Positions 18,236 to 25,483 of a stretch of 39,742 nucleotides of DNA are shown one piece after another. The stretch lies in contig RFYI01000008.1 of assembly GCA_009921165.1 (NCBI GenBank), positions 1 to 39,742 on the forward strand. Direction: 5' to 3'. Numbering within the stretch: position 1 is the stretch's first letter; the number at the start of each line of letters is the position of its first letter. The stretch is from Actinomycetota bacterium. Lineage in GTDB: Bacteria; Actinomycetota; Actinomycetes; Actinomycetales; Microbacteriaceae. The notes under the pieces are model-generated. The model was not told the DNA's origin. It worked only from the letters and a program-made list of their open reading frames with translations, and ran no database searches. Both the position numbers and the translations under genes were made by a program.

Positions 18236-18550
18236 CTAGGCGCGCTTCTTTAGCTTGCGACGCTCACGTTCTGATAAGCCACCCCAGATACCGAAGCGCT
18301 CGTCGTTAGCAAGTGCATAATCCAAGCACTGTTGACGAACATCGCAACCTGAACAGATACGTTTTGCGTCTCTGGTTGATCCGCCCTTCTCAGGGAAGAA
18401 AGCTTCAGGGTCTGTCTGTGAGCAAAGAGCGTCTCGCTGCCAAGCTAGCGGGTTGGTGTCGGCGCTTAGATCCCCACCGATTAGGCCGCGCAGAATAGGG
18501 TCAATAAACCAGTCATCGGCTACGCCGCTACGGTCGTCGTTCTGGGACAT
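18236..18550 (-). CDS. whiB2: WhiB-family Fe-S transcription factor, WhiB2-like
   Basis: A 104-residue WhiB protein. Its four cysteines are C-x22-C-x2-C-x5-C in the segment LCSQTDPEAFFPEKGG...RICSGCDVRQQCLDYA. GIWGGLSERERRKLKKRA follows, containing the turn and basic DNA-contact tail. WhiB2 (WhmD/WhiB) controls septation and sporulation-type genes in actinobacteria. The ORF track starts at a TTG (18577). I choose ATG 18550 because GGAAGGA stands 5 nt upstream. A strong promoter and a leader with a hairpin precede it. It heads a run with the giant glycosyltransferase and DUF5719, the standard order for whiB2. Confidence 0.93.
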   Translation of the reverse strand: MSQNDDRSGVADDWFIDPILRGLIGGDLSADTNPLAWQRDALCSQTDPEAFFPEKGGSTRDAKRICSGCDVRQQCLDYALANDERFGIWGGLSERERRKLKKRA

Positions 18551-18569
18551 CCGGTTCCTTCCAAGGCTT

Positions 18570-18584
18570 CCCAGCAAAGCTGGG
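18570..18584 (-). promoter_or_regulatory. Short hairpin in the whiB2 leader
   Basis: CCCAGC-AAA-GCTGGG forms a 6-bp GC-rich stem about 20 nt upstream of the whiB2 start and just ahead of its GGAAGGA ribosome site. It lies between the predicted promoter and the gene, so it would be in the mRNA leader. It could modulate translation or mRNA stability; it has no T-tract and is too short to be called a terminator. Confidence 0.4.
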
Positions 18585-18592
18585 TTTCACAG

Positions 18593-18604
18593 GTGTAATT
18601 ACAC
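18593..18604. promoter_or_regulatory. 12-bp perfect palindrome GTGTAATTACAC over the whiB2 -10
   Basis: GTGTAATTACAC is a perfect dyad. The predicted whiB2 -10 hexamer TGTAAT (minus strand, 18598-18603) lies within it. This is a natural position for a repressor or autoregulator, although AT-rich palindromes can arise by chance. Confidence 0.45.
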
Positions 18605-18627
18605 TGTTGTAAGTATTGTGATGTCAA
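18598..18627 (-). promoter_or_regulatory. Predicted whiB2 promoter (TTGACA-N18-TGTAAT)
   Basis: On the minus strand a perfect -35 TTGACA (18622-18627) is followed by an 18-nt spacer and TGTAAT (18598-18603, five of six bases). The start point would be near 18591, giving a leader of about 40 nt before the ATG at 18550. This is the strongest canonical promoter I see in the window. Confidence 0.65.
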
Positions 18628-18634
18628 GTTGACA
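18622..18634. repeat. Inverted repeat TGTCAAGTTGACA (back-to-back -35 boxes)
   Basis: TGTCAA-G-TTGACA is a 6-bp dyad with a one-base centre. Each arm is a perfect -35 hexamer, one facing whiB2 (minus) and one facing galE (plus). Downstream on the plus strand only a weaker -10 (TGTTAT, 18653-18658, 18-nt spacer) is visible. Confidence 0.5.
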
Positions 18635-18715
18635 GAAGGTCAAATCGAAAGGTGTTATCAAGCCTTAACATTTGAGATTTAGCGATTTTTAGGGCTATTT
18701 GGACCCTAATGCGCA

Positions 18716-18721
18716 TATAAC
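18716..18721 (+). promoter_or_regulatory. Candidate galE -10 (TATAAC), near-leaderless
   Basis: TATAAC lies 8 nt before the galE ATG, with no Shine-Dalgarno sequence between. This suggests transcription starting at or a base or two before the ATG. No clear -35 box lies 16-19 nt upstream. Confidence 0.45.
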
Positions 18722-18729
18722 CTTGACTT

Positions 18730-19701
18730 ATGAAGATTTTAGTTACCGGTGGAGCTGGTTACATCGGTTCTCATGTGATTAGAGCACTAAAAGTTGCCGG
18801 TCACGAACCAATTGCACTTGATGACCTCACCAGTGGGAAGCAAGTAAGGCTTGGTGATACACCCCTGGTCCAAATCGATCTAGCGTCCCCGGGAGCCACT
18901 GAAGTTCTAATAGATGCTTTTAGAGAATATGAAGTCTCAGGTGTAATCCACCTAGCCGCCAGAAAGTCTGTTGGCGAATCGGTGGAAAAACCGGAGTATT
19001 ACTACCAACAGAACCTTCATTCAGTGACCAATCTTTTAGTCGCCATGAGAGCTGCAAATGTAATGAACATGGTCTTCTCCTCCAGTGCGGCAACCTACGG
19101 CTCCCCTGATGTTCCGCAAGTAGACGAAGACTATAACTGCAGGCCAATCAATCCCTACGGTGAAACAAAACTTATCGGTGAGTGGATGATGGCGGCGGCG
19201 AACCAATCATGGGGATTGAGAACTGTTTCTCTCCGCTACTTCAATGTTGCCGGAGCTGGTTTTGAAGAGTTGGCGGACACCGCGGTTGCCAACCTCATTC
19301 CTATTGCTTTCAATGCAATCGCTAATAAGAAAGCTATTCAAATTTTTGGTTCAGATTGGCCAACCCCTGATGGTAGTTGCGTTCGCGATTACATTCATGT
19401 TCAGGATTTGGCGGATGCTCACATCTCAGCACTTGAATACCTGAGCCAAGACTCACGTGAACACAGTGTTTTCAATGTTGGGACAGGAACTGGTTCCTCA
19501 GTGCTTGAAGTCATTCAAAGCATAAGGGATGTGACGGGACTTGAGTTTGAAGTTGATTTAGTTCCTAGAAGACCCGGTGATCCAGCAGCTCTAAGTGCTG
19601 ATGTTTCAAGAATTGAAAAGACTCTTGGCTGGAAAGCTAAGCACACACTCGATGACATAGTCTCAAGCCACTACCGTGCTATTTCGAAGCAACCGCTATA
19701 A
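18730..19701 (+). CDS. galE: UDP-glucose 4-epimerase
   Basis: A 323-residue extended short-chain dehydrogenase that interconverts UDP-glucose and UDP-galactose using bound NAD. Visible are the N-terminal Rossmann motif GGAGYIGSHV (residues 7-16), DDLTSGK, VIHLAARKSVGESVEKP, SSSAATYG (catalytic Ser/Thr region), the YxxxK pair in NPYGETK, and the C-terminal GDPAALSAD of GalE enzymes. Length is slightly short of the usual ~335. The gene is divergent from whiB2 and convergent with manA, overlapping it by 23 bp at the 3' ends. It supplies UDP-galactose for surface polysaccharide, consistent with the neighbouring mannose isomerase and O-antigen ligase-like genes. Confidence 0.93.
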   Translation: MKILVTGGAGYIGSHVIRALKVAGHEPIALDDLTSGKQVRLGDTPLVQIDLASPGATEVLIDAFREYEVSGVIHLAARKSVGESVEKPEYYYQQNLHSVTNLLVAMRAANVMNMVFSSSAATYGSPDVPQVDEDYNCRPINPYGETKLIGEWMMAAANQSWGLRTVSLRYFNVAGAGFEELADTAVANLIPIAFNAIANKKAIQIFGSDWPTPDGSCVRDYIHVQDLADAHISALEYLSQDSREHSVFNVGTGTGSSVLEVIQSIRDVTGLEFEVDLVPRRPGDPAALSADVSRIEKTLGWKAKHTLDDIVSSHYRAISKQPL

Positions 19702-20839
19702 AAGCAGTCCCATTGCCGGCAAGGCTAAACGTCCTTGCATCACCTGAAATAAATACTGCCTGACCGCTGTTGATAACTTCACGCTCATCTTTACTTGAAC
19801 TTACGGCCACTGACCCTTCGGAACACAATACAATCGCGTCCCCTGGAAGATTCAAGTCGACCAACATGTTAGTTGAACCAACCACTGCTCGGTAGAAGTC
19901 AAATTCAGGTGTCGGTAAATCAAATCTTTCAAAACCAACTGCAAGCGTTTTGGTATTGGCAACTTGTGGATTAGTTGATTCGAAGAGAAGAACTTCGGAT
20001 AGCTCAGCAACATCAATATGTTTGGGAGTTAAACCACCTCGAAGTACATTGTCGCTGGCGACCATCACCTCTACCCCCAAACCTGAAAGATAAGCATGCG
20101 GCATACCAGCTGGAACAAATACGGCTTCGCCTCGAGAGAGAATCATGTGATTTAGCAACAGTGCTGTTGCAATTCCTCTGTCGGAACCATGGTGAAAAGC
20201 TAGATGAGAAACTAGATCAACAAGAGAGGGACACTGTTCAGCAGCATCGATTAGATCGGTAATAAAACTATCATCGCATTCAGGGGAACTTAGCGAATCA
20301 AGCGCTACCTTTCGAATACCGTCGGCTTGGCTAAGCCAAGTAATCCACTTTCCTAAGACAGCTTTTACTTTTGCAGACTGGCTGACTTCTATTAATTCAG
20401 CAAACTTTTCGCTAATTATTCGGGCATCTGCAAACCCGATTAGTGCTTCAAAGCTTTCAGTCAAGCTAACAATCATCTCTGGCTTGGCTTTATTGTCTTT
20501 GTAATTCCGATTGATTGCAGAGATGGCTAATCCGTGTTCATTCTCCCGAGCAAAGCCTCGCGCTGCTTGCTCTGGATTGGGGTGGGCTTGAATTGATAGC
20601 GGTGCTTCAGCTGCCAAAATCTTCATGAGAAATGGCAGTCGGTCACTTCTGCCCTGAGCACTGAGCAAATCATGCAAAGAAATATTGTGCCCAACCACCT
20701 CGGTTGGTGACCCATCGTGCGTGCCAAACCAGACTTCTGCCATCGGTTTGCCGGTTGGCTTGACACCGAAGAAGTCTGGAATCAATGTCTTAGAACCCCA
20801 GGCATAATCGAGGGCAACATTGGTAAGTTTTACGAGCAC
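19679..20839 (-). CDS. manA: Mannose-6-phosphate isomerase, type I
   Basis: A 386-residue zinc enzyme interconverting fructose-6-P and mannose-6-P, the entry to GDP-mannose. Motifs visible: DYAWGSKTLIPDFFG at the N-terminus, MAEVWFGTHDGSP, PFLMKILAAEAPLSIQAHPNPEQA (zinc ligand QxH), HKPEMI-type sequence KAKPEMIVSLT, and PAGMPHAYLSGLGVEVMVASDNVLRGGLTPKHID near 240-275, the diagnostic type I PMI stretch. It starts with GTG (MLVKLTNVALDYAWG), preceded at 6 nt by TAGGCT with no ribosome site. It overlaps the galE 3' end by 23 bp. With manB in this window it completes fructose-6-P to mannose-1-P. Confidence 0.94.
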   Translation of the reverse strand: MLVKLTNVALDYAWGSKTLIPDFFGVKPTGKPMAEVWFGTHDGSPTEVVGHNISLHDLLSAQGRSDRLPFLMKILAAEAPLSIQAHPNPEQAARGFARENEHGLAISAINRNYKDNKAKPEMIVSLTESFEALIGFADARIISEKFAELIEVSQSAKVKAVLGKWITWLSQADGIRKVALDSLSSPECDDSFITDLIDAAEQCPSLVDLVSHLAFHHGSDRGIATALLLNHMILSRGEAVFVPAGMPHAYLSGLGVEVMVASDNVLRGGLTPKHIDVAELSEVLLFESTNPQVANTKTLAVGFERFDLPTPEFDFYRAVVGSTNMLVDLNLPGDAIVLCSEGSVAVSSSKDEREVINSGQAVFISGDARTFSLAGNGTAFIAVASK

Positions 20840-20845
20840 TTATCC

Positions 20846-20851
20846 AGCCTA
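20846..20851 (-). promoter_or_regulatory. Candidate manA -10 (TAGGCT), leaderless
   Basis: TAGGCT on the minus strand, followed by GGATAA (6 nt) and the GTG start of manA at 20839. It is the same hexamer as in front of the first gene of the window. Confidence 0.45.
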
Positions 20852-20856
20852 ACCAA

Positions 20857-20872
20857 AGGAGGTTTAGACTTG
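20857..20872 (+). promoter_or_regulatory. Strong Shine-Dalgarno AGGAGG deciding a TTG start
   Basis: AGGAGG (20857-20862) stands 7 nt before the TTG at 20870, which is in frame with the ligase ORF. The ORF-track ATG at 20717 lies inside manA on the other strand and has no such signal. Later in-frame ATGs (20885, 20906) are too far from the AGGAGG. Confidence 0.75.
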
Positions 20873-22246
20873 CCTCTAACGCTGATGAATAATGCAAAGA
20901 CAACTATGAGCAAGGGGTGGCAGCCTCAGGTTTTGGCCTACTTATCCTTAGTCGTCCTTATCTCGGGTGATAGTTTCTTCGCCGAGGATTACATCAGAGC
21001 AAATCCAGTCTGGTCAATATGGCTTGTATTAGCACTAGCTAGCGTTACCGGTTCCTCCTATTTTCTATTACGGGCTGACTGGTTCAGAGTTATTAGACAG
21101 ATACCAATAGAGCTGGCATTGCTCCTTGCGCTGATGATTGGAAGTTCCCCTTGGTCTGCCTATGCAGATGAAACCATAAGTGGATTCTTGATTCAGATCG
21201 GCGTGACTGTTATCGCACTATTCTTTGCCGCAGTTTTTAGCTGGCGCGAACTGCTGAAGATTTTTGCTAACGCCATCAGAATAATTATTTTTGGTTCTTT
21301 TGCTGTCGAGCTATTCACTTCGACATTCAAAGGAATCCTGCCGAAACTCATTGTTGGCGTTGATCCTGCAATCCAAGATGCCTTTACCCAAAGCGGTCAT
21401 CTGTTTGATGGTGGACGTATTCAGGGGTTACTAGGTAATGCCAATCTTGTGGCAGCTTGGGCTTTGATTGGTGTTATAACTTTTGCTATCGAAATTGGAG
21501 TAACCAAATCCAGAAAGACCCTGAGCATCGCGAGCCTAGTTGCATCTCTTGTGATGATTCTTGTTTCAAAGTCAGCAGGAATTATCTTTGCTTCCATCGC
21601 AGTCCTACTGGCCGCGGCTGTCTCACTCTTAGCCGAGGGTAAAGACAGAGATACTCGCCATCGCTATTACCGAATTGCCTGGTCACTTGCCGGAGTTGCA
21701 ATGTTCTTCGTGTTGGTATTCCGAAGAGCAGTTTTTGATCTCCTCGGGAAGAGCCCAGACATGACCCACCGCAGTGAGATCTGGCGGCGTGTTCTTTCGC
21801 TTATCTCTCAACGGCCCCTCGAGGGATGGGGATTCACAGGCGTGTGGGTACCAGGAGTCAAACCATACGAAGGCTTAGTAGTTATAAACGGAGAATCCTA
21901 TTATCAAGCACATAACGCATACCTCGACATGTGGTTGCAATTAGGTGCGGTCGGGTTGGTGCTCTTTATTGTTTTATTGACCCGAACTTTTGTAAAGACT
22001 TGGCGTCTAGGCGTTCACCACACTAATGTGCTGTATTTGTGGCCTCTGCTGGTCCTCATTACACAATTGGTTCGAGGGGTAACAGAATCAAGATTGCTAG
22101 TTCAATCCTCGATGATGATGCTAATTCTTTTTGCAGTAAAGAGTCATGATCCTGAAGAGCTGCTTGAACCAAACAAGCACACCACTAAGCGAGATCGATT
22201 AGAAAGACTTGGCCGAAGGCCTATAACTCGATTACTCCGCCGTTAG
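20870..22246 (+). CDS. O-antigen ligase/polymerase-like membrane protein (Wzy_C)
   Basis: About 458 residues with ten or more membrane helices. It carries the Wzy_C/WaaL-type signature in the large extracytoplasmic loop: MTHRSEIWRRVLSLISQRPLEGWGF-type sequence and HNAYLDMWLQLGAVGLVLF, the conserved H-N-x-Y/F-L motif of the ligase family. Such proteins join undecaprenyl-linked glycan to an acceptor or polymerise repeat units outside the membrane; actinobacteria lack LPS, so the acceptor is probably a cell-wall or lipid-linked glycan. The C-terminal tail is basic and cytoplasmic. The start is taken at TTG 20870 from its AGGAGG. Its promoter must lie inside manA. It converges on the LysM ORF with a 4-bp overlap. 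Confidence 0.86.
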   Translation: MPLTLMNNAKTTMSKGWQPQVLAYLSLVVLISGDSFFAEDYIRANPVWSIWLVLALASVTGSSYFLLRADWFRVIRQIPIELALLLALMIGSSPWSAYADETISGFLIQIGVTVIALFFAAVFSWRELLKIFANAIRIIIFGSFAVELFTSTFKGILPKLIVGVDPAIQDAFTQSGHLFDGGRIQGLLGNANLVAAWALIGVITFAIEIGVTKSRKTLSIASLVASLVMILVSKSAGIIFASIAVLLAAAVSLLAEGKDRDTRHRYYRIAWSLAGVAMFFVLVFRRAVFDLLGKSPDMTHRSEIWRRVLSLISQRPLEGWGFTGVWVPGVKPYEGLVVINGESYYQAHNAYLDMWLQLGAVGLVLFIVLLTRTFVKTWRLGVHHTNVLYLWPLLVLITQLVRGVTESRLLVQSSMMMLILFAVKSHDPEELLEPNKHTTKRDRLERLGRRPITRLLRR

Positions 22247-23217
22247 GGTAGCTTCAAAATCTGGCCGACAGATATTCGGTCAGCATTTGCTAAGTTATTG
22301 AGCAGCATTATTTTAGAAACTGTGGTCTTGAACTTTGAAGCAATTGAAATCAGAGAATCTCCAGCAGAAACCGTGTATAGCTTCGGCCTAGGAGTTGGCT
22401 TCGGGTCTGGAATCGGATTCACAGGTGCACTACCTATTTCTTTGCCTAATGGGAGGTTCTTTAGGAAAGCCTGATCTACCCAAATCAGAGGCGCGCCTGT
22501 GAGATTTTCTTTCTTGTATTCAGCCAAAGTCTTGAAAGGATAGCGTTTACCTTTGGAGATCTTGTATGCCTTGAGGTTCTTCTTCTTAGTTTTAGGGTCT
22601 ATTGTTCTTTCTCCTACGTATTGCCCGAAAGCAATGTCTGTAGTGGTTAGCAGTGCACAACTAGCGTCACTAAGAAGGGTTGAAACACCTGGCAAATTCT
22701 TGGCACCAGCTAATTCGATTGGATACAACAAGGAATTGGCAACCACATATCTCTGGCCGTCGCACAAAACTTTATAGGGAGCAAGCGATTCTTGATCCTG
22801 ATAGCCGATTAGCGAGAAATTGGATAGCTCTCTAGGCTCAGGCAAATTTAGCACCATAGATGTTGGTGAGAAATTGACTAACCGAGTAGGCCCGTCAATC
22901 AAACCAACAGTTCCAGTCTTCATATTCTTTATTAGTGTTCCTTCAGGCAAAATCATGACTCCCTTAGGAATGTATGCCAAGCCCGAGGGCGAGACAGAGA
23001 CTATGTTTGTGGAATACATTCCAGTTGCCAGGAGAGCTCTATCTGCTTCGTTATAGGTGGCCCTGATGATGCCGTCTTTGAGTAAATACACGGTCATTTG
23101 ACCTTGAGCCCGAAGAAAGTTGAAGCCATTGATTGATTGCTCCAAGGTGGGAAATTTATCGGCCAAATCATTTGTGATTGGACTGGCCGCGGTTATCCAA
23201 TTCGTTGAATCATCCAC
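22243..23217 (-). CDS. LysM-containing repeat protein; probable frame-shifted C-terminal half of the upstream gene
   Basis: A 324-residue ORF opened by GTG. It ends with a LysM peptidoglycan-binding domain (YTVSAGDSLISIASKFKTTVSKIMLLNNLANADRISVGQILKLP) after a Pro-rich linker (PIPDPKPTPRPK). The remainder resembles the repeats of the upstream protein (YVVANSLLYPIELAGAKNLPGV; GTLIKNMKTGTVGLIDGPTRL). It has no signal peptide although LysM proteins act outside the cell, and its GTG lacks a good ribosome site. Reading this frame upstream of the GTG still gives coding-like sequence (LLNSDGKTKVDDSTNW) opposite the stop of the upstream gene. I therefore suspect one secreted wall protein split by a frameshift, natural or from sequencing. 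Alternatively it is translated by coupling to its neighbour. Confidence 0.7.
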   Translation of the reverse strand: MDDSTNWITAASPITNDLADKFPTLEQSINGFNFLRAQGQMTVYLLKDGIIRATYNEADRALLATGMYSTNIVSVSPSGLAYIPKGVMILPEGTLIKNMKTGTVGLIDGPTRLVNFSPTSMVLNLPEPRELSNFSLIGYQDQESLAPYKVLCDGQRYVVANSLLYPIELAGAKNLPGVSTLLSDASCALLTTTDIAFGQYVGERTIDPKTKKKNLKAYKISKGKRYPFKTLAEYKKENLTGAPLIWVDQAFLKNLPLGKEIGSAPVNPIPDPKPTPRPKLYTVSAGDSLISIASKFKTTVSKIMLLNNLANADRISVGQILKLP

Positions 23218-23230
23218 CTTTGTTTTACCG

Positions 23231-24955
23231 TCAGAGTTCAGTAACCAGGTCTGCGAACGTTCGAGGGATTGCGCTTAGTCCATCAGTACCAAGAGTTCCA
23301 GTTGTTTGTCTAAACAGCTTGGTGAAATCTATCTCCGCTCGAGTCGCAGGACCAATGTCATAGTACTTAGCGTTAAAGATTATGCCCTCGCGTTTCAAAT
23401 CGCGATTGACAAATAAGCTTCCATCAAGCGCTATCGGTGGTCCCCATGGCAGATAGCTAAAGTCTTTCAGTGTTAGAGGTGATGGAGCTGAAGAAATGAC
23501 ACCTGCGGCACTTGCTGAAGCATCATCTAGAATTTCACGTTTTTGCCCACCTTGGATTAATACCCTTGAGCCATTTGAAAGATTCATGATTGGAGAAATG
23601 CCCAGAGCAGCAGCAGCTAATCGCGAGGTTGGCAAAGCACTTAGTTTGACGTCATCCAAAGCAATTGCGTTGCTGCAACTGAACCCATAAGTTGATGCCT
23701 TCGCACAGTCGACGGGGAATTTCTTTGAGGCGTTCACCATGAAGTATGAAGGTTTTGCCGGAGCAATGGGGATACTCATTACAATTCCTGTGATATCAGG
23801 CCGAAAAGCTCCAGTTGGCAAGGCATCTAATTGAACTTGAGTCAATTGAGTTGCGTTATTGCAGTCCAAACCAAAGTTAACTGCTTGATCACAATTAGCA
23901 ACTAGATACTTCTTCCCCGCGCTAACAAAGTAATAAGTGCTTATTCCTGATACAGGTGCAGTTTTGATTAGCCTCGTCATCGGAGTTCCGGTAGGGAAAG
24001 AATCCAAATACTCCTGTGATATTTCACCAACTGGACCCAGTGGAGCTAATTCGGCCGCCAGAGTGGGATCTGATAGCGGATACTTTGTGTCATCTGAAAT
24101 GAAGTATGTGTCACTGGTCGAACTTCTCAGTAAGAAGCCTCCCCCAATTGGAGAGCCAAACCAATCCCAATAAAATCTCCAGAAGTTTCTATTTCCGTAA
24201 GCTGAGCAGCCATCGCCAGTCCCCCTGAGATTATTAAGGGCTGCAGCATTAGGAGTAAAGGGTGTGTAGTAATAGAGGTTAGCTGTTGCCTGACTTTTCA
24301 AAACGAAAGTATTCTTGCCACACTTCCTTGCTGCATTTGGGTGGTATGAGATTGAGACTGTTCTGCCAGGTCTCAGATACGTAAACGAACCATTTGGATC
24401 TCCGTACCACTGAAATTGTCCAGCAGCTTTATAGAGCTGATTGAATAACCCCGACCAAACCTTTCCACAAATACCAGGGTCACTGTCTGGACAACCGTAA
24501 CCCATCGCCGCCTTATACATGTATGGAGAGGGAATGGAGGCCTGAACTAGACCCTGTTCCTTCTGCAGTGTTACAAGTAGCACTCTTGGATTGATACCGC
24601 AGGCTCTTGAAATGTTATAAATAATCTCAGCACCCGTTGCCTGTTTCTGAGCCGGCATATATGCACACTTACCAGGGTCGGCAAGTTTTTCAGGAGTATC
24701 CGCCTTAAAGTTTCTAAGGCAGGGCATGCCAGTTGGACCTGATTTACAAACTGGAACTTGAGATTCCAAGAAACGTTGAATCTCTTCGACAGTCATGGTC
24801 CCAAAATCAAAAAATACGCTGTCGCTAATTATCAAACCAGGATCAAACTTGTTGCCATCAAGCGCAGAAGCAGGAGTTATGGCGGTTAGCCCAAGAGAGG
24901 TCATCAGCAAAGTAAGCGCTGCAACCAAATACTTAGTCAACCGGTTTGGGATCAC
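23231..24955 (-). CDS. Secreted repeat protein with lysozyme-like N-terminal domain
   Basis: A 574-residue protein starting GTG with a clear signal peptide (LVAALTLLMTSLGLTAITPASA). Residues ~35-270 form a domain with paired cysteines and a Glu in LLVTLQKEQGLVQAS, reminiscent of lysozyme/glucosaminidase-type domains seen in secreted actinobacterial proteins. The rest is made of ~45-residue repeats typified by YFVSAGKKYLVANCDQAVNF...TQVQLDALPTG and YFMVNASKKFPVDCAKASTYGF...DVKLSALPTS. It overlaps the lipoprotein gene upstream by GTGA. It ends abruptly (RTFADLVTEL) 13 bp before the LysM ORF, whose sequence looks like its continuation. A cell-wall hydrolase or adhesin is likely; enzymatic activity is inferred only. 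Confidence 0.75.
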   Translation of the reverse strand: MIPNRLTKYLVAALTLLMTSLGLTAITPASALDGNKFDPGLIISDSVFFDFGTMTVEEIQRFLESQVPVCKSGPTGMPCLRNFKADTPEKLADPGKCAYMPAQKQATGAEIIYNISRACGINPRVLLVTLQKEQGLVQASIPSPYMYKAAMGYGCPDSDPGICGKVWSGLFNQLYKAAGQFQWYGDPNGSFTYLRPGRTVSISYHPNAARKCGKNTFVLKSQATANLYYYTPFTPNAAALNNLRGTGDGCSAYGNRNFWRFYWDWFGSPIGGGFLLRSSTSDTYFISDDTKYPLSDPTLAAELAPLGPVGEISQEYLDSFPTGTPMTRLIKTAPVSGISTYYFVSAGKKYLVANCDQAVNFGLDCNNATQLTQVQLDALPTGAFRPDITGIVMSIPIAPAKPSYFMVNASKKFPVDCAKASTYGFSCSNAIALDDVKLSALPTSRLAAAALGISPIMNLSNGSRVLIQGGQKREILDDASASAAGVISSAPSPLTLKDFSYLPWGPPIALDGSLFVNRDLKREGIIFNAKYYDIGPATRAEIDFTKLFRQTTGTLGTDGLSAIPRTFADLVTEL

Positions 24956-25428
24956 GGAATAGTTACCGCTGTTGCTAGTGAAACGCCGTGATTCCTGGCT
25001 GAGTCATAGGTAACCGTGACCACTCCCGAACCTGATGGTAAGCCAGCCAGATTTATCTCAATTGGATGGCATTGGGTGTTGGCAGCGTTGGATTCTGCTG
25101 CTGCACTTACTGTTACCGTCTTGCCACCACCGTTGAAGGTCGCGGAACAAGTTCCCCCGTCTTCACTGAAATTAGTTACCTGACCGACAACCTGAATGAT
25201 GCCATTTGCAGAGTCAACATATGCATCCATAATCTCGACAATTGCTTCACTTTTAGTAGTCGGTTCTGGAGTCGGCGTCTTGGTATCTGTCGGTTCTGGA
25301 GTTGAGGTTTCGGTGTTCGTCGGTTTTGGACTATCGGTTGGCTTACCCGCATTGGGATACAAGATAGAGCAACCACTAACCGTAAATGCCAAAATAGCAG
25401 CAATTGAAATGACTCTAAGAATTTTCAT
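24952..25428 (-). CDS. Small lipoprotein with Thr/Pro-rich linker
   Basis: A 158-residue protein with a lipoprotein signal: MKILRVISIAAILAFTVSGC, where the Cys in VSGC is the lipidation site. A low-complexity linker of PTDT/PEPT repeats (residues ~30-60) holds a C-terminal beta-sandwich-like domain (~65-158) with two cysteines that could pair (GTCSAT and NTQCHP). It is anchored outside the membrane. It overlaps the repeat protein gene by GTGA, and a -10-like TAGTCT stands 6 nt before the ATG, so it probably heads this wall-protein run. Function unknown. Confidence 0.85.
   Translation of the reverse strand: MKILRVISIAAILAFTVSGCSILYPNAGKPTDSPKPTNTETSTPEPTDTKTPTPEPTTKSEAIVEIMDAYVDSANGIIQVVGQVTNFSEDGGTCSATFNGGGKTVTVSAAAESNAANTQCHPIEINLAGLPSGSGVVTVTYDSARNHGVSLATAVTIP
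25259..25330 (-). repeat. Three 30-bp in-frame repeats in the lipoprotein linker
   Basis: The core GTCGGTTCTGGAGT occurs at 25259 and 25289, and a diverged copy GTCGGTTTTGGA at 25319, spaced exactly 30 bp. They encode the ten-residue Pro/Thr units of the linker. Such repeats can expand or contract by slippage and change the reach of the lipoprotein. Confidence 0.8.
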
Positions 25429-25434
25429 AATTCC

Positions 25435-25440
25435 AGACTA
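25435..25440 (-). promoter_or_regulatory. Candidate lipoprotein -10 (TAGTCT), leaderless
   Basis: TAGTCT on the minus strand, followed by GGAATT (6 nt) and the ATG at 25428. GGAA could also serve as a weak ribosome site, so leaderless status is not certain. Confidence 0.4.
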
Positions 25441-25483
25441 ACTTTTAGACCTGTGAAATCTCTTCTGCGAAACTGTGAGAAAA

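Noticed and set aside
20717-20869. N-terminal extension of the O-antigen ligase ORF from ATG 20717
   Set aside because: It lies within manA on the other strand, reads as non-coding (MRAKPDFCHRFAGW) and lacks a ribosome site; TTG 20870 has a perfect one.
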